Of a stretch of 64,000 bases of DNA, positions 36,801 to 50,090 are shown piece by piece; within the stretch, counting starts at the first letter, position 1; each line of letters opens with the position of its first letter. Made by a program: the position numbers and the translations under genes. Below the pieces are notes generated by a model. It did not search any database and was not told the DNA's origin. It was given only the letters and a program-made list of their open reading frames with translations. The DNA is from Eunapius fragilis (taxonomy: Eukaryota > Porifera > Demospongiae > Spongillida > Spongillidae), in the NCBI GenBank assembly GCA_963681505.1, contig OY811971.1:9605991-9669990 (forward strand). Reading direction: 5' to 3'.

Positions 36801-38154
36801 GTACGTATGCCTCCCAGATGTGTTTAACCAAGTTGAATGTTTTTGGCCTAAGCACACGAGATGGTGCTTGACGGTCTGGCCTCCGGGCATTTAGATACAC
36901 TCGATGACTTGTGGCTGCTCTTTGTACATTCTCATTCTGGAAAGATGCAAATGTATGGTTAGCAAAGGAGTGAATACCCATAAACATACCCAGTCAAGCA
37001 CAGCAAGGTTCATTCTCATAACAAAAGTGTCATCCCCGAAATGAACTCTCTTGGACAAATACGTGAGAAGTTGATGATTAAAAGATTCAATCCAGTATGT
37101 GTCCCTGCACTAAATATAAAAATTTGTTGTCACATCAAACAGCAGTTGCAATGAGAAAGAAAAGCATCTTACCCTGCAGTAGTGAGCAGTAACATTGAGA
37201 CCTGCAGTAAGAAAAATATGAACTATGTCTATTTAAACCTTGTGCTACATACCTCTAGCCACAACATCAGCCATCACTTTTCTAGTACACACTATCTCCC
37301 TAGTCTGTGCCACATGATGTTCAGCACGAGAAACTGTGGATATTCCTACTATTCTACAAGTGCTATAAGATCTAAGATTAATTCACATGCACTTTATACC
37401 TTCCTGTTATACAAGGGACAGTGGTATGGAAGGCATTAGAAGTAGAGTCATGGCGAGCATATGTCATAACCCACTGTATACATGATAGTAGTAAATATAG
37501 AAATAGTACTTGTACATGTACCTCTCCCTTGGTAGCGTAATGTGGAAGAGCTTTGACCATTTCAATAGCATCCTGCATGGACGCCTCAGCAATGCCATTT
37601 AGTACACTCATGTACCTCAGTGTATAATACAAAATGGGAAAATAATAGTATCTTGTGAAGGAACAAAAATACAAAGAATTTACTGGTATGTGTATAGGCT
37701 TTCTTGGTTTCTCCAATGCCAGCAAAGGAACAAAACTCACAAATTGCTGAGGTAACATTCCAGCACAAGTGAATGCATGGATAAGCCTATTTAAAAAGTG
37801 TATTATAACATTCAATTCAATGCAATGTTCTCAGCATGCTCTCACTTTTGGTTTACTAGATAATGGCCATTCAGTACTCTGGAACTAGCCCATGTGCGTG
37901 ACGTATGGCAGTGCTGGCATTCAAACATCACTCGAGCAGCATGACCAAGCTATGCAATTACATGTACATATATCAGGAGTTACACACATACCTGATACTA
38001 AGTTTCACACATTCATAATACACATACACATGCATTGTGTACATACCAGAATACCGCTAGCACAAAACAAACACATACATAGACACCGCACATACAGACA
38101 CACATACACACTTACACACACATACACACATACATACATACATACATACATACA

Positions 38155-38185
<31 letters not shown>

Positions 38186-41100
38186 GCATGCATGCATGCA
38201 TACATACATTACATAGATATGTACATACACACATACATAAACAAATATGTACATACTAGCGTGTCCCCGTGAAAAATCACGGGCTAGCTAATTATTCATC
38301 TTGCTGTTATTCGTCTCACTATTGATTTGCCAGATGAACAGTTGGTCTACCTCCTAGCTCCTCTTTTTTTACTGTTTTACTCAATGTTACATATATAATC
38401 TACCACCTGTTCTAACATACAGTTACTACGCAACCTCTAAAACATGCCCACGCAATACAAATATTTCATGGAATTATTATGTGAGATAGTAACTGCATGT
38501 TCTCGGCCTGTACGATGAGAATTGAGAGTGAACCATAACAGTGTTGCTTTTATTCTTTCTGCTTGTGATGACCTGTACAGGCATGCTGTAGGTTTTGTGG
38601 CAGGCATGCATGGTTGCTAAGTACGCGTTGCTATGCACCTTTGTGGGAGGTGGTTGTTCCTATTGGTTGCTAGGTAAGGTACGGATACCTAGTAACCAAT
38701 AGGCGCTAGACGGGGTTTATAAATAGGTGATGATGCGGACGGACGTACGTACGTTGTAAATTATAGTATTAGATTACATACACATAAACACATACATACT
38801 CACATGTATAAACAGCACACACACACCACACACAAGCATGCATAACACACATACCATATGTACACATACAAATGCGTACACATGCACAGTACAGCCGTAC
38901 ATTACATACGTATACATAAACACTTACACACACACATACGTATACATAAATACATATGTACAAACCACACACACACATACATAACATAAACACACACACA
39001 CATGCACACAAACATGCACATACCACATACACATGCACACACCACATGCACACATACACCCATACATAACGTCCATGTGTACACACATTTAAAAAACACA
39101 CATTTCATAACCTGACCTGAATGAATGATGCCACTTTCAAAAATGGAGAGCTCTTGCAGGTGCAGTGCTTAACAAGACCCTCACATAGATTATAGAAGCA
39201 CCTCTTCTCTACAATAAATAGCTTCTGATCTTCGGGATTACTGTCACCAGTAAATATCCCTAAAAACGAACTTTATAATACATACGTTTTCAGTGTATAT
39301 GTATACCTGATGTGTCTAGCAACGAACTAGCTTCCTGAAGCTGGTGGTGTACCCACGTCTACGGTTGGCGTTGGCGATGCAGTAAGCACGCGGTCAAGCA
39401 AGGCATTTAGGAAGCACAACGTTTCCCGATGGAGCGGACCGTCAGGAAAAAGTAGCCTCTTTGCTGCATCGAGCCTGTCTTGAAAGGCATCTTTCTCTTG
39501 TTGAGAGGAAAACGTCACTTGAAGACTCAATCTATGACGCGTCGCCATATTTTGATCAAAAGCACGTGTGCATGTGACTGTAGCAAATTTAGAATTATCG
39601 CTGCTAATTTATGTGGAAGAGTGCACATCGATATCACTAGTGAGTATTGGTTTGAAGGAATTTACAGACACCCCATGTTTCACACCGTTAAACAGACGCC
39701 ATTTTTTGCCTCTCAATTTGGCCGCACGGCCGGCTGACCGCTTGCCAGGCAAGCGCTTTTTATTCGCCGACTCGTTTTTTAACGTCCACCTGAATAATTG
39801 ATTTTGTACTATTTGGTTAGCTCATATCTTTGCTGCAACAATGCAGATACTGTTGAAAATGGCATCAAATTGAAGCTCAATCTTAGTAGAACTAAACTAT
39901 GTGATTCATGGTGATGATACCCCGGGGGGGAGGTGGTGGTGGTGAGGAGGGTATGAGGCATTTCCTGCTGGAGGTGGAGTGGGTGGAAAGAGATAAACAT
40001 GGAGAAAGACGAGTCGTGAATGAATGACAGTGATGATAATGAATCTCGATATATGGTGATGATTGGGATGAATTTATTGTTTGCAGTTTAACATTACTTA
40101 GCATAGTGCACTTTGGTATGCAGACAACTTTAATCTCCCGTCATCCTACGTGTAGGATTATCGTCCTACGTGTAAGACGCAAGTTAAAATTAATTTTTAG
40201 CAAACTCATATGATCTAAGAACAAACCAAAATCTCATTCTACTGTAGAAATGGTTACTAATATTTTTACTTTCTTGCAATACTTCAAAGATAATCAATAC
40301 TGCATTGCTAAAAGATGTATTTGCGGTAAATCGCAAAGCAACTTTAAGTACTAAAAAGTAATGTTGGGAAGATCAGAGCAACATGTTAAAAGAAGGGGGT
40401 AGTAAGAGAGATCTTTTGCACTAAGCATTTAAAAAGTACATTGTAGATTTGGAAATTGCTAGCTCCACAAGCTTATGAACGATAGGGACATGTATTTGTT
40501 GCGGAAATAGCCAAGTGAATGGACAAAATCTTGAAAATGTACAGTGTGTTTTCGGTAAACATGGCAAAACCAATTAGAGCAAAAACACTGCCATAGAATA
40601 TATATAGTAGCACATACATCATGCTTCAAAAAACATTCAAAAATAGTTATAATTGTCGTACTTTCTCCTGTGACAATTAACATAATGCATTTTTAAGAAT
40701 CGTATCTGTTTATTAGCATCGTGTGTGTAACCAAGGGTGTGATTAAAAAAATAGACTGACAATTGGTAAATTTAGCACGATAGACACATCAAACAGCAGC
40801 AGAGAAATGGATGCCAAAAAACTGCATTTCTATTTATAATGAATTTTCAAATATTGGTCCTATGCGTAGGACTTGGACCTGGAAAATTAAGGTTAACATA
40901 TCAGCTACCAATAGTTTGAGGGATGCCAGGTTTTCATGTGAACCTGGGGAGTGTGGATGGACGGGCTAGTACACTGCATAAGGTTTTCAAGGTTCGATCC
41001 CCAAGGCTCAATAAAGGTGACCCCACAGACCCCAAAACGTGGGATATGTATTTCATTGTGAGTAAAGATGTACTATTTGAGCAGTTGCTAGGTCAGGTTA

Positions 41101-44100
41101 AGTGGCAAATGGTTGCTGTCACTGAAGGAAGGCATTCTCACACATGAAATGCTGCGCTGCTCCATGATGCGAGTGCTGGAACTGTGGAGTCTTCGAGGTC
41201 GACCGGCTGCTGCATGGTAAACTATCTAGGCAAAACATTACAGTGACATAGGGGACTCACTTTCGTTGACAGGGAAGGGTCACACTCCACCACCATCAAA
41301 TGTTGTGACAATGATGTCCTCTGTTCTGAGCGCTGTACATGTTCTAAAATTGTGAATAGGTCCCTCATCCTCTGTGCGGCCCAGTATAAACCTTGGTGTT
41401 ATCCCAAGCAAGGTGCCTGAATACTAAGTGCCAGCCAAGCCATCTGCTCAGATTCTAAAAGGTGCACTCTGAGTTGGATGAGAGCCGACTGGGATTGTTT
41501 GTCGGATTAATCCATTAGCATCTTTTACTTCAAACCCCAGATTGCAACTTGCGTCTGCTTAAGCATGTGCTAGTGCGTGCATGTGCAGGTAACTCATACT
41601 TGTATGAACATGTATTAAGGGTTAAAGGGTGAAAGAAGGCAAGCCTATATAGTGTCTCAAAAGCCATATGAAGATCACTGGGGGAACCTTTAAAGGTGGT
41701 ACATGTACATGTAGGATGCTAGGGATTGCTGTCAGGGTCAGACGAGAAAGATGCCAGTGTATTTGGACTGAGGGTAGAGGATTACAATCCCACATTTCAG
41801 GGTAGTTGTCTGAATTTACAACTGCACATTTGCATGTACATGATGGAGCACGATCAGAATTTAATGACAAGGTTGATATAAATTACAAGTCTTTACCACA
41901 CATATATAGATGTATCAACCATGACAAAGCCTTAATACACATGCTAGCAGTAGTATGACCACGCAGACATGGCTATCAGCATTAGATTGACATGTGCTCA
42001 CCTTAAAAACTCCTCTTTGGGAACAATTGATAATGGTCTGCATAAAAAGTGATTTTATACTTACATGGTGATCATCTATACATGTATCCACATCTAAACA
42101 CACTGGTACAGGGTTAAAGAGCAAATGCAAATTCAAGTTATTTAAACCTGCTATGCCAGTTATTATTTCCTATGAAAAAGATGAATTTTGGGTTTAAGTG
42201 GTTTACATACATTTTGGTAAATAAGACACTATGCTTCTCCCACTTGCCCCACTCCCTGCAGCAGGGAACAATCATTAGTGGTGGTAATTAATGCACACCA
42301 ATACACCATCACCCACAGCATGCTTTCGATCACATGCCCCAATTATAGAACAGTTCTTGCAGAAAATATGTGTATCTCTGTCAAATCCATATACTTATGT
42401 GCCTGACCTTTGTCAGTGTGCTTTTCCCAGCACCACTATCCCCACACATGATCACTTTTCCATAAGTGTGAACAGGGAAGGCTTCACAGCTGGTAGTATA
42501 CTTCTGTAGCATTGTTACTATGTTATAGTCCCTAGCCAGCTGCAGGGGTGGTTGGCCTCTTTTGTTCTTAAGATTAACATCAATGCCTGGTGTAGATAGG
42601 AGGAGTCGTACACATCCTTCACGACCGCTCTTTGCACCCAAATGTAATGCAGTATCTCCATCCTGGATGTACATGTACAGCATATAGAAAGTGGTTACAT
42701 TGTACATCACATTAATGCGTCCATGCAATAAAGCATTAGAATGCATACAGATAGATTATAATTCCTTCAACAGTTCATTAATGCATGTAATGCACTGAAT
42801 GTCTTGCTTAAATGTACATTTACATCCTGTTAATTGTTAATTTTTCATCACTGAATTTCATTTAGCATCAGTTGAATGTGAAAGTGCCCAAATTCTGGTG
42901 TTTGCAGGATTTCAATGTGTTGTTAATTGTAATTTAACAACATATGGAACAGTTTCCAGCAAAATCACCCTTATGATACTTTATCAAATTTTCCAGGACA
43001 AGCGAAGGAAAATTAACACTCGCATTGAAATTGTATGGCTAATTCTAAATTCAGTACCTAATCACTTTATGACGGATAGTCCAATTTAGGATGCACAAGG
43101 ACCATTTGTTAGAAGCTCTTTGGAGTTCATGGAAAATGAAAAAATATGAAAACTTGAAAAACTATCCAGAAGGGTGATTTTGCAGGTGACTATCTCATGT
43201 ATATGTGTATATGGGTTTGAGGCAGCGAAAAGGGACCTAGCACAAATTTTTTCAAATTATTTCATATTAAACACTATGTTCTCTACAACTTCTTTTTACG
43301 CATTGGAAATTAGTCTGTCCATCATTGATTGAGTTACAGGGTCCTGTTTTAAAGGGACCTAGCACAAATTTTTTCAAATTATTTCATATTAAACACTATG
43401 TTCTCTACAACTTCTTTTTACGCATTGGAAATTAGTCTGTCCATCATTGATTGAGTTACAGGGTCACTTTTTTTCTAGCATGATTCTTTTAAATGTTAGT
43501 CAAAGTACATGTATGTATAATTTCTGTAGGAATTAAATATTAGTTTATGCTTCAGAGACACATTTTACATTTCACACTTTGTTAATGGACTGTGCAACGA
43601 TGTAAGCTGGCTCCAGGTTGCTTCGATGGAAACTAGTGGTGCAGTACTTGTCAATGTGATGTCTACAACGCCTTTTTGCTAAGGTGTCGGCTTAAGGACT
43701 TATTTCTAACTTGTGAAGGTTAACTTGAGAGCCTTCAGCCAACTTAGCTAAGATGGCGTACTGTTACCTTTCGTGGCTCGATTTACAGCGAAAAATAGGC
43801 TATTACATAGTAAAAAGGGCCCAAACAATGCACTAATCATCATTCGGAAGAATAGTGTTTCGTTTAGCATGAAGCAACTGCTTTGAAAACAAAAAGACTA
43901 CACTTTTTGTCCTTAAAAGCTACGTATTGATCGAAAATACACGAACAGTTTACCGTGTTCAGAATCTAGCTCGACCAAATGATTTATGGGTTGGAGCACT
44001 ACATCCCAATAATCATCCTGATCCGCTATTCCCGAGTGTGAAGATATATAGCAAAAATTAGTGGGGTCTCTGAGAACGAAAGTCGTAGAACGTGATAGTA

Positions 44101-47100
44101 ACGTGATACACCCCCTTTTTTGACAACATGATAACAAGTGTTTTACATGTGCATATGTGCAGTTAGATTTCCAATATCCTATGGAAAGTTCTACACGAAA
44201 ATGGGTCTTATGGATTTAATTTTATAACATAAAAATCATATCGATATATCTTCCGAAATACTTACGCACGCGTAATACAACATACCACACCATTACGAAA
44301 TGTGAAAATCCATTTTGGTGTCTTACAAATGCAGAGTACCGACGTTACAGGGTCCGATAATCCGTAGCGTTCAAAACAGCCATATCTCCAGATAGGAGCG
44401 TCCAAATAGATCCAAATTCGGAACATACAAAAAAAATACAAAGGTCCTAGTGGTTGCTATTGATTTGTATGTACAGTAGTGTATATATGGGTGGAGACAT
44501 AGTCATTGGATGTTGTATCAGATAAACGAACAGACACAACAAGGACGGCGTTTTCGCTTCTTGCAAACGTACGTCTGGTTCTGTCCCCTTCATGGCTTCT
44601 TCTATATAGCAAACAGAAGCTAAAGATTTGTAATATGTGGATTCAGCTGCCATCAACACGATACGGACGCCTACTAATACGCGCACATAGAAATCGAGCG
44701 TGTTGGCTTGGTCAAACTGCTTGAGTTCCAATCTATGGTTAGGTAAGGGTAAACGGCCAAAGGGTATGGCTTGCCATGATGTATAAACAATAACACCTGC
44801 AGCAATACATGTACATTGAATAAGTACAACCAATGCACAGGTGGTAAGCTATGCAGCTGGCATTCAGCTGTAAACTGATTGCAGCCCACCCTGCCATCCT
44901 TTAAATATACATGCATGACCACGAACCATAACAGGTGTCAATATTATGGGGACAGTGAGTTAGATGGGGTATGACCGAAAGTGAGGGAATTAGTTAAATG
45001 GAGGCGAGGCTTTCCCAGACATTTAGGCTCAGGGTTGAATGGAAGTGAGGCTTTCCCTGGGAATACTCTAGGCTAAAATTTAGGTGGGAATTTAGTGAAT
45101 GCCATGTGCACTTATACACACATGCACACTCACAGACACACACACCATGGGCAGTCAGTCATTCACACAACATCAATGCTTTGCTATCGCAATACACTTA
45201 AAACTGCCTTTAACTGTCATCCCAGGGTTCGAAATACCGGGTGCCGCACCTGCGCCGCGCAGGTACTTTATTCAGTACGCAGGTAGCCCTGTACGTATAC
45301 CTGCACTTTGCGCAGGTAAGTACAGGCGAACGTAGTTTACATTAAATTCCAAAGGAATTCTCGCGCGTGCGTAAGAAAGCATTTAGCTTACGCGTGCATG
45401 CGTAAAAATTGATGATTAGTGGCTTGTTAACAGTGGTTAACGATCAAAATGCCGCCAAAGAAGGTCCGTATTTTGACTAGTGATGTTCCTGCATGGCAGT
45501 GTTAGAATTCATGCAAATAAATTCATTCATATTTCCAAATCACAATTTAAAAAATACATGCACAACCATGCATGTGTCTACAAGTGTGCAGGTAGACATG
45601 CCAAAGTGCAGGTAGTATAGATACCCCATCTGCACCTAGTGCAGGTACTTTTTAAAGAATATTTCGATCCCTACATCCTATTCATCACATGCTTCTCTTT
45701 GTATTGAAATTTGGATTTCTATTGGAGCCTTTGCTTTTTCTAAATTGTCTTGTGTTTCAATGTGCACATTTATGCACGCACACATGCACACCACACATAC
45801 ATTAAGCACTTGCAACTGCAGTCACATGTTGTAAATTTGTGTTTTTTTGCTTTGGCAATTTTATTACTATACCAACAGGTATCTTGCACTTTTAGACATG
45901 CATGCACATGCACACACACCCACACATGCACAAATAAAAATGGCTTTGGCAGTCATCATTAAACACACACACACACATACACACACCAACATACACACAA
46001 CTGGCCTCTGCTTCGTAAATTTGTGATCTAATTTCCCGTTTATCTCTTGTTGCTACATGTATATGCACATTTAGGTGTGAGTCTGCACTACAAGAATGCA
46101 CACTTATGCACACAGGCATGCATGCACAAACACACACACACACACACACACTTACACAAATGTTCAAACAAACACGTGCACTCACACAAACAAGTACACA
46201 CACACAACTCTCACACACAAACAAACACACTCACACAAACAAATAAACACACACATACGCAAGTGCAAACCACCCACTCTTGTGCTTGGTATTCCACTTG
46301 TAGTGGTATCAACAACAGACCACTTATAGGGAGGGGGGGGGTGTTGGATGTAGGGGGAGGGGTCTACGCATAACACAACCCATCGCCATCCATAGAAGTT
46401 CACACCTACAGTGATACCAACAACAAATCTCTTTAGGGAGGGGGGGAGTTGCAAACATCCCCAAACAGTTAACTCCTCAAAACATGCCAATAGAAAAACA
46501 TCCTGACTGCACTCATACACACACCACACCTTATTTAACTCCCCTGCATTGCTGATTACATTGTAATCCATAACGCCCCTCCCCTTAATGAGGATAAACC
46601 CATACAAGTGCACAGCTCCAGTGGTATGAACTCAATGGTGTACACATGTCCTTGTACTGTAGTTCAATTTACAGTTCTCACATCAGAGTACAAGTCACCA
46701 AATGTCCTTGGGCTGGGCTGGTACTACTCACCTCATCCTGTAGATCAACATTGGCACCAGCTGATAGCAATATCCTCACAACCTCTTCATGGCCATTCCC
46801 AGATGCTCTCATCAGTGATGACCGTCCATACTGAAGAGATGAACATATGATTATGGCTGTACCAGGAACATCCTACCACACAACCCATCCTTCACACAGA
46901 CACAGAGGACACAACCACATGGGAGGAAATAATTTGAATCAGGAGGTGGGGGTGGGGCAGGTGAGTAGGAAGAGTCCAAATATAAGATTGATGTACTACT
47001 CCCTACTCCAACCATTGTCTGGATGATAACAAGTGTTCAGTCATGACATTAGGAAATGTAATGGCACAGCAGGCTTCATTAGGTACAAAATGACATCACA

Positions 47101-50048
47101 CATGTTCAATACAAGCCTTACAGGATATGAGTATCAGGTGATCCTTTGTCGCATAGCAAACAGAGATCAACTAAGGATCACCTGACACTCAAGAGCCCAC
47201 AGCTTTTATACCACAGGGGTCAAAATACTTTTTATAAAGTCACCTGCGCATGGTGCAGGTGACATATTGGACCTACCTGCACCTAGCTGGCCCCACCTAC
47301 CTAGCTGACCCCACCTGTACCTAGCTGGCCCCACCTGCACCTAGCTGGCCCCACCTGTACCTACATGTAGCTGGCCCCACCTGCACCTAGCTGGCCCCAC
47401 CTGTACCTAGCTGGCCCCACCTGTACCTAGCTGGCCCCACCTGCACCTAGCTGGCCCCACCTGTACCTAGCTGGCCCCACCTGCACCTAGCTGGCCCCAC
47501 CTGCACCTAGCTGGCCCCACCTGCACCTAGCTGGCCCCACCTGTACCTAGCTGGCCCCACCTGTACCTAGCTGGCCCCACCTGTACCTAGTTGGCCCCAC
47601 CTGTACCTAGCTGGCCCCACTTGCACCCCACCTGTACCTAGCTGGCCCCACCTGCACCTAGCTGGCCCCACCTGCACCTAGCTGGCCCCACCTGCACCTA
47701 GCTGGCCCCACCTGCACCTAGCTGGCCCCACCTGTACCTAGCTGGCCCCACCTGTACCTAGCTGGCCCCACCTGTACCTAGCTGGCCCCACCTGTACCTA
47801 GCTGGCTCCACCTGTACCTAGCTGACCCCACCTGCACCTAGCTGGCCCCACCTGTACCTAGCTGGCCCCACCTGTACCTAGCTGGCCCCACCTGTACCTA
47901 GCTGGCCCCACCTGTACCTAGCTGGCCCCACCTGCACCTAGCTGGCCCCACCTGCACCTAGCTGGCCCCACCTGTACCTAGCTGGCCCCACCTGTACCTA
48001 GCTGGCCCCACCTGTACCTAGCTGGCCCCACCTGTTCCTAGCTGGCCCCACCTGTACCTAGCTGGCCCCACCTGTACCTAGCTGGCCCCACCTGTACCTA
48101 GCTGGCCCCACCTGTACCTAGCTGGCCCCACCTGCACCTAGCTGGCCCCACCTGTACCTAGCTGGCCCCACCTGTACCTAGCTGGCCCCACCTGTACCTA
48201 GCTGGCCCCACCTGTACCTAGCTGGCCCCACCTGCACCTAGCTGGCCCCACCTGTACCTAGCTGGCCCCACCTGTACCTAGCTGGCCCCACCTGCACCTA
48301 GCTGGCCCCACCTGTACCTAGCTGGCCCCACCTGTACCTAGCTGGCCCCACCTGTACCTAGCTGGCCCCACCTGTACCTAGCTGGCCCCACCTGTACCTA
48401 GCTGGCCCCACCTGTACCTAGCTGGCCCCACCTGTACCTAGCTGGCCCCACCTGTACCTAGCTGGCCCCACCTAGCTGGCCCCACCTGTACCTAGCTGGC
48501 CCCACCTGTACCTAGCTGGCCCCACCTGTACCTAGCTGGCCCCACCTGTACCTAGCTGGCCCCACCTGCACCTAGCTGGCCCCACCTGTACCTAGCTGGC
48601 CCCACCTGTACCTAGCCGGCCCCACCTGCACCTAGCTGGCCCCACCTGTACCTAGCTGGCCCCACCTGTACCTAGCTGGCCCCACCTGCACCTAGCTGGC
48701 CCCACGCATGGGGGGAGCTTGATCTAGCCTAAAGCATCAGTGCAAAACTAGCAACTGAAGGCTGCCGTGGGGTACTATAATTTGCACTTTGTAGTACGGA
48801 ATAACGATTAATATTATCTAACTAATTAATGCGGACTACACAGCCAATTTTCTACACATTTGAATCAAATCGGCTACCGATCATACGTGATTCACTAATG
48901 AGGCGAAAGAAATTTCTGATGCTATCCGATAATTTCTTGGATATGATTGGAAATTTCTTCTGCCTCATTAGTGAATCACGTATGATCGGTAGCCGATTTG
49001 ATTCAAATGTGTAGAAAATTGGCCGTGTAAAGTACATGTACGTTATGTTATGCGTTCTCAGCCGTTCTGAACGATTACTACGTATACTTTGTAAATGTAA
49101 ATTTATATTTGCAATAGCTACATGTACATGTAGCGCTAGATGTAACACTATTACAAGCGCAGCTAGTAAACAATATAACTGTATCGTTTATCGTTGGGCA
49201 AGCCACCTGCACGCGTGCAGGAATAGGGCAAAATGAACCTGCTCTTTGAGAAATGTACCTGCACTTGCACCCGGTATTTCGATCACTGTACCATGACCCC
49301 TTAGAGTAGACCAACAAAATCAAACCTCTGGTCCAAAGGGCCTTCCATTAAAGGTGAGTTTTCTAATTGAAATCACTGCTATCTGCACAAGCGGTCAGTG
49401 GGCCATGTGACCAAACTTTCAGGCTAAAAAAGGCGCCTGTCCAGCTTTGTTATCCTTGTGGTGTTGGGGTGTCAAAAAACCTCCGCCTGTTGACCTCTGA
49501 TCGATAACCAGTTCACTGCTAATTAAATAGGTTTCATATCAAATAAGCTTGCATTAGGGTGTGTAACCTACCCAAAACAATGACAATCGGTTTAAAAAAA
49601 AAAACACTAATCGATTTTTCAGGTTGATTTAGATCAGAACATCGGTTTTTTCAAATACTTCTAAAAACAAAAATGATTTTCCCAAATACATGTAGGTTTT
49701 GTCAATTTGCGGTTTATTTTATTTTACAGTGAACTTCAGAGTTACACATGTACATGTACATGTAGGATTAATATGTTTGCACTAGAGATCTTGATCATCA
49801 TGTAATCTAACAGAACGGATTTGTGGAGGGTAAGTGAGGATTGGGATGAAAGTGATGGTGGTGTGATGTGAGGGAGGTGAGAGATGTGAGGAAGTGATAT
49901 GGAGGGAATCATGAGGGTGTGTTTGGAGGGAAATGGGTGGCATGACGGAAGGTGAGGGTGTAAGGTGGAGGGAAAGTTGGGGTTGATAGTTTCATGGGAA
50001 CCAAATCATGCCTTGTATTCCTGCTTACCCAAGGGTACTCTCATACAT

Positions 50049-50090
<42 letters not shown>

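Larger units (their letters stand above)
33781..39782. mobile_element. TTAA-flanked two-gene transposon, copy B
   Basis: The left border TTAAAGAACGAGG at 33781 is mirrored by the inverted right border (TTAAAAAACGAG read inward from 39782). Inside each, ATAAAAGGAGCTTGCCAGGC (left) and ATAAAAAGCGCTTGCCAGGC (right, inverted) follow. A plus-strand gene (34238-34933) and a minus-strand transposase-like gene (36548-39548) point towards each other. The sequence is diverged from copy A (21869-28389) but shares the same plan, TTAA borders and both proteins. It lies in an intron of the ankyrin-Roc-COR-Death gene. Superfamily is most likely Kolobok-like by TTAA target and layout; this is inference. Confidence 0.75.
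47213..49288. mobile_element. Transposon hosting a 21-bp minisatellite
   Basis: The left end CAGGGGTCAAAATACTTT and the right end GGTATTTCGATCACTG are inverted copies of the ends of the element at 45223-45673. Subterminal CACCTGCGCATGGTGCAGGT and GTACCTGCACTTGCACC continue the similarity. Most of the interior is the minisatellite 47265-48705, followed by a nested palindrome at 48843-49023. Confidence 0.6.

Noticed and set aside
38005..38272. Open frames of Tyr/Met/Cys/Val or Thr/His/Ile
   Set aside because: Direct translation of CATA and CACATA microsatellites.
40980..41035. A GGTTCGATCCCC block that resembles a tRNA T-arm
   Set aside because: No acceptor stem, D-arm or anticodon arm could be placed around it.
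44447..44833. 128-codon minus-strand open frame
   Set aside because: No recognisable motif and no splice phase fitting the surrounding gene.
47213..48705. Regular repeats considered as a CRISPR array
   Set aside because: The units are contiguous with no unique spacers and the genome is eukaryotic.
48829..49148. Two near-identical proteins on opposite strands
   Set aside because: Explained by the perfect palindrome at 48843-49023.
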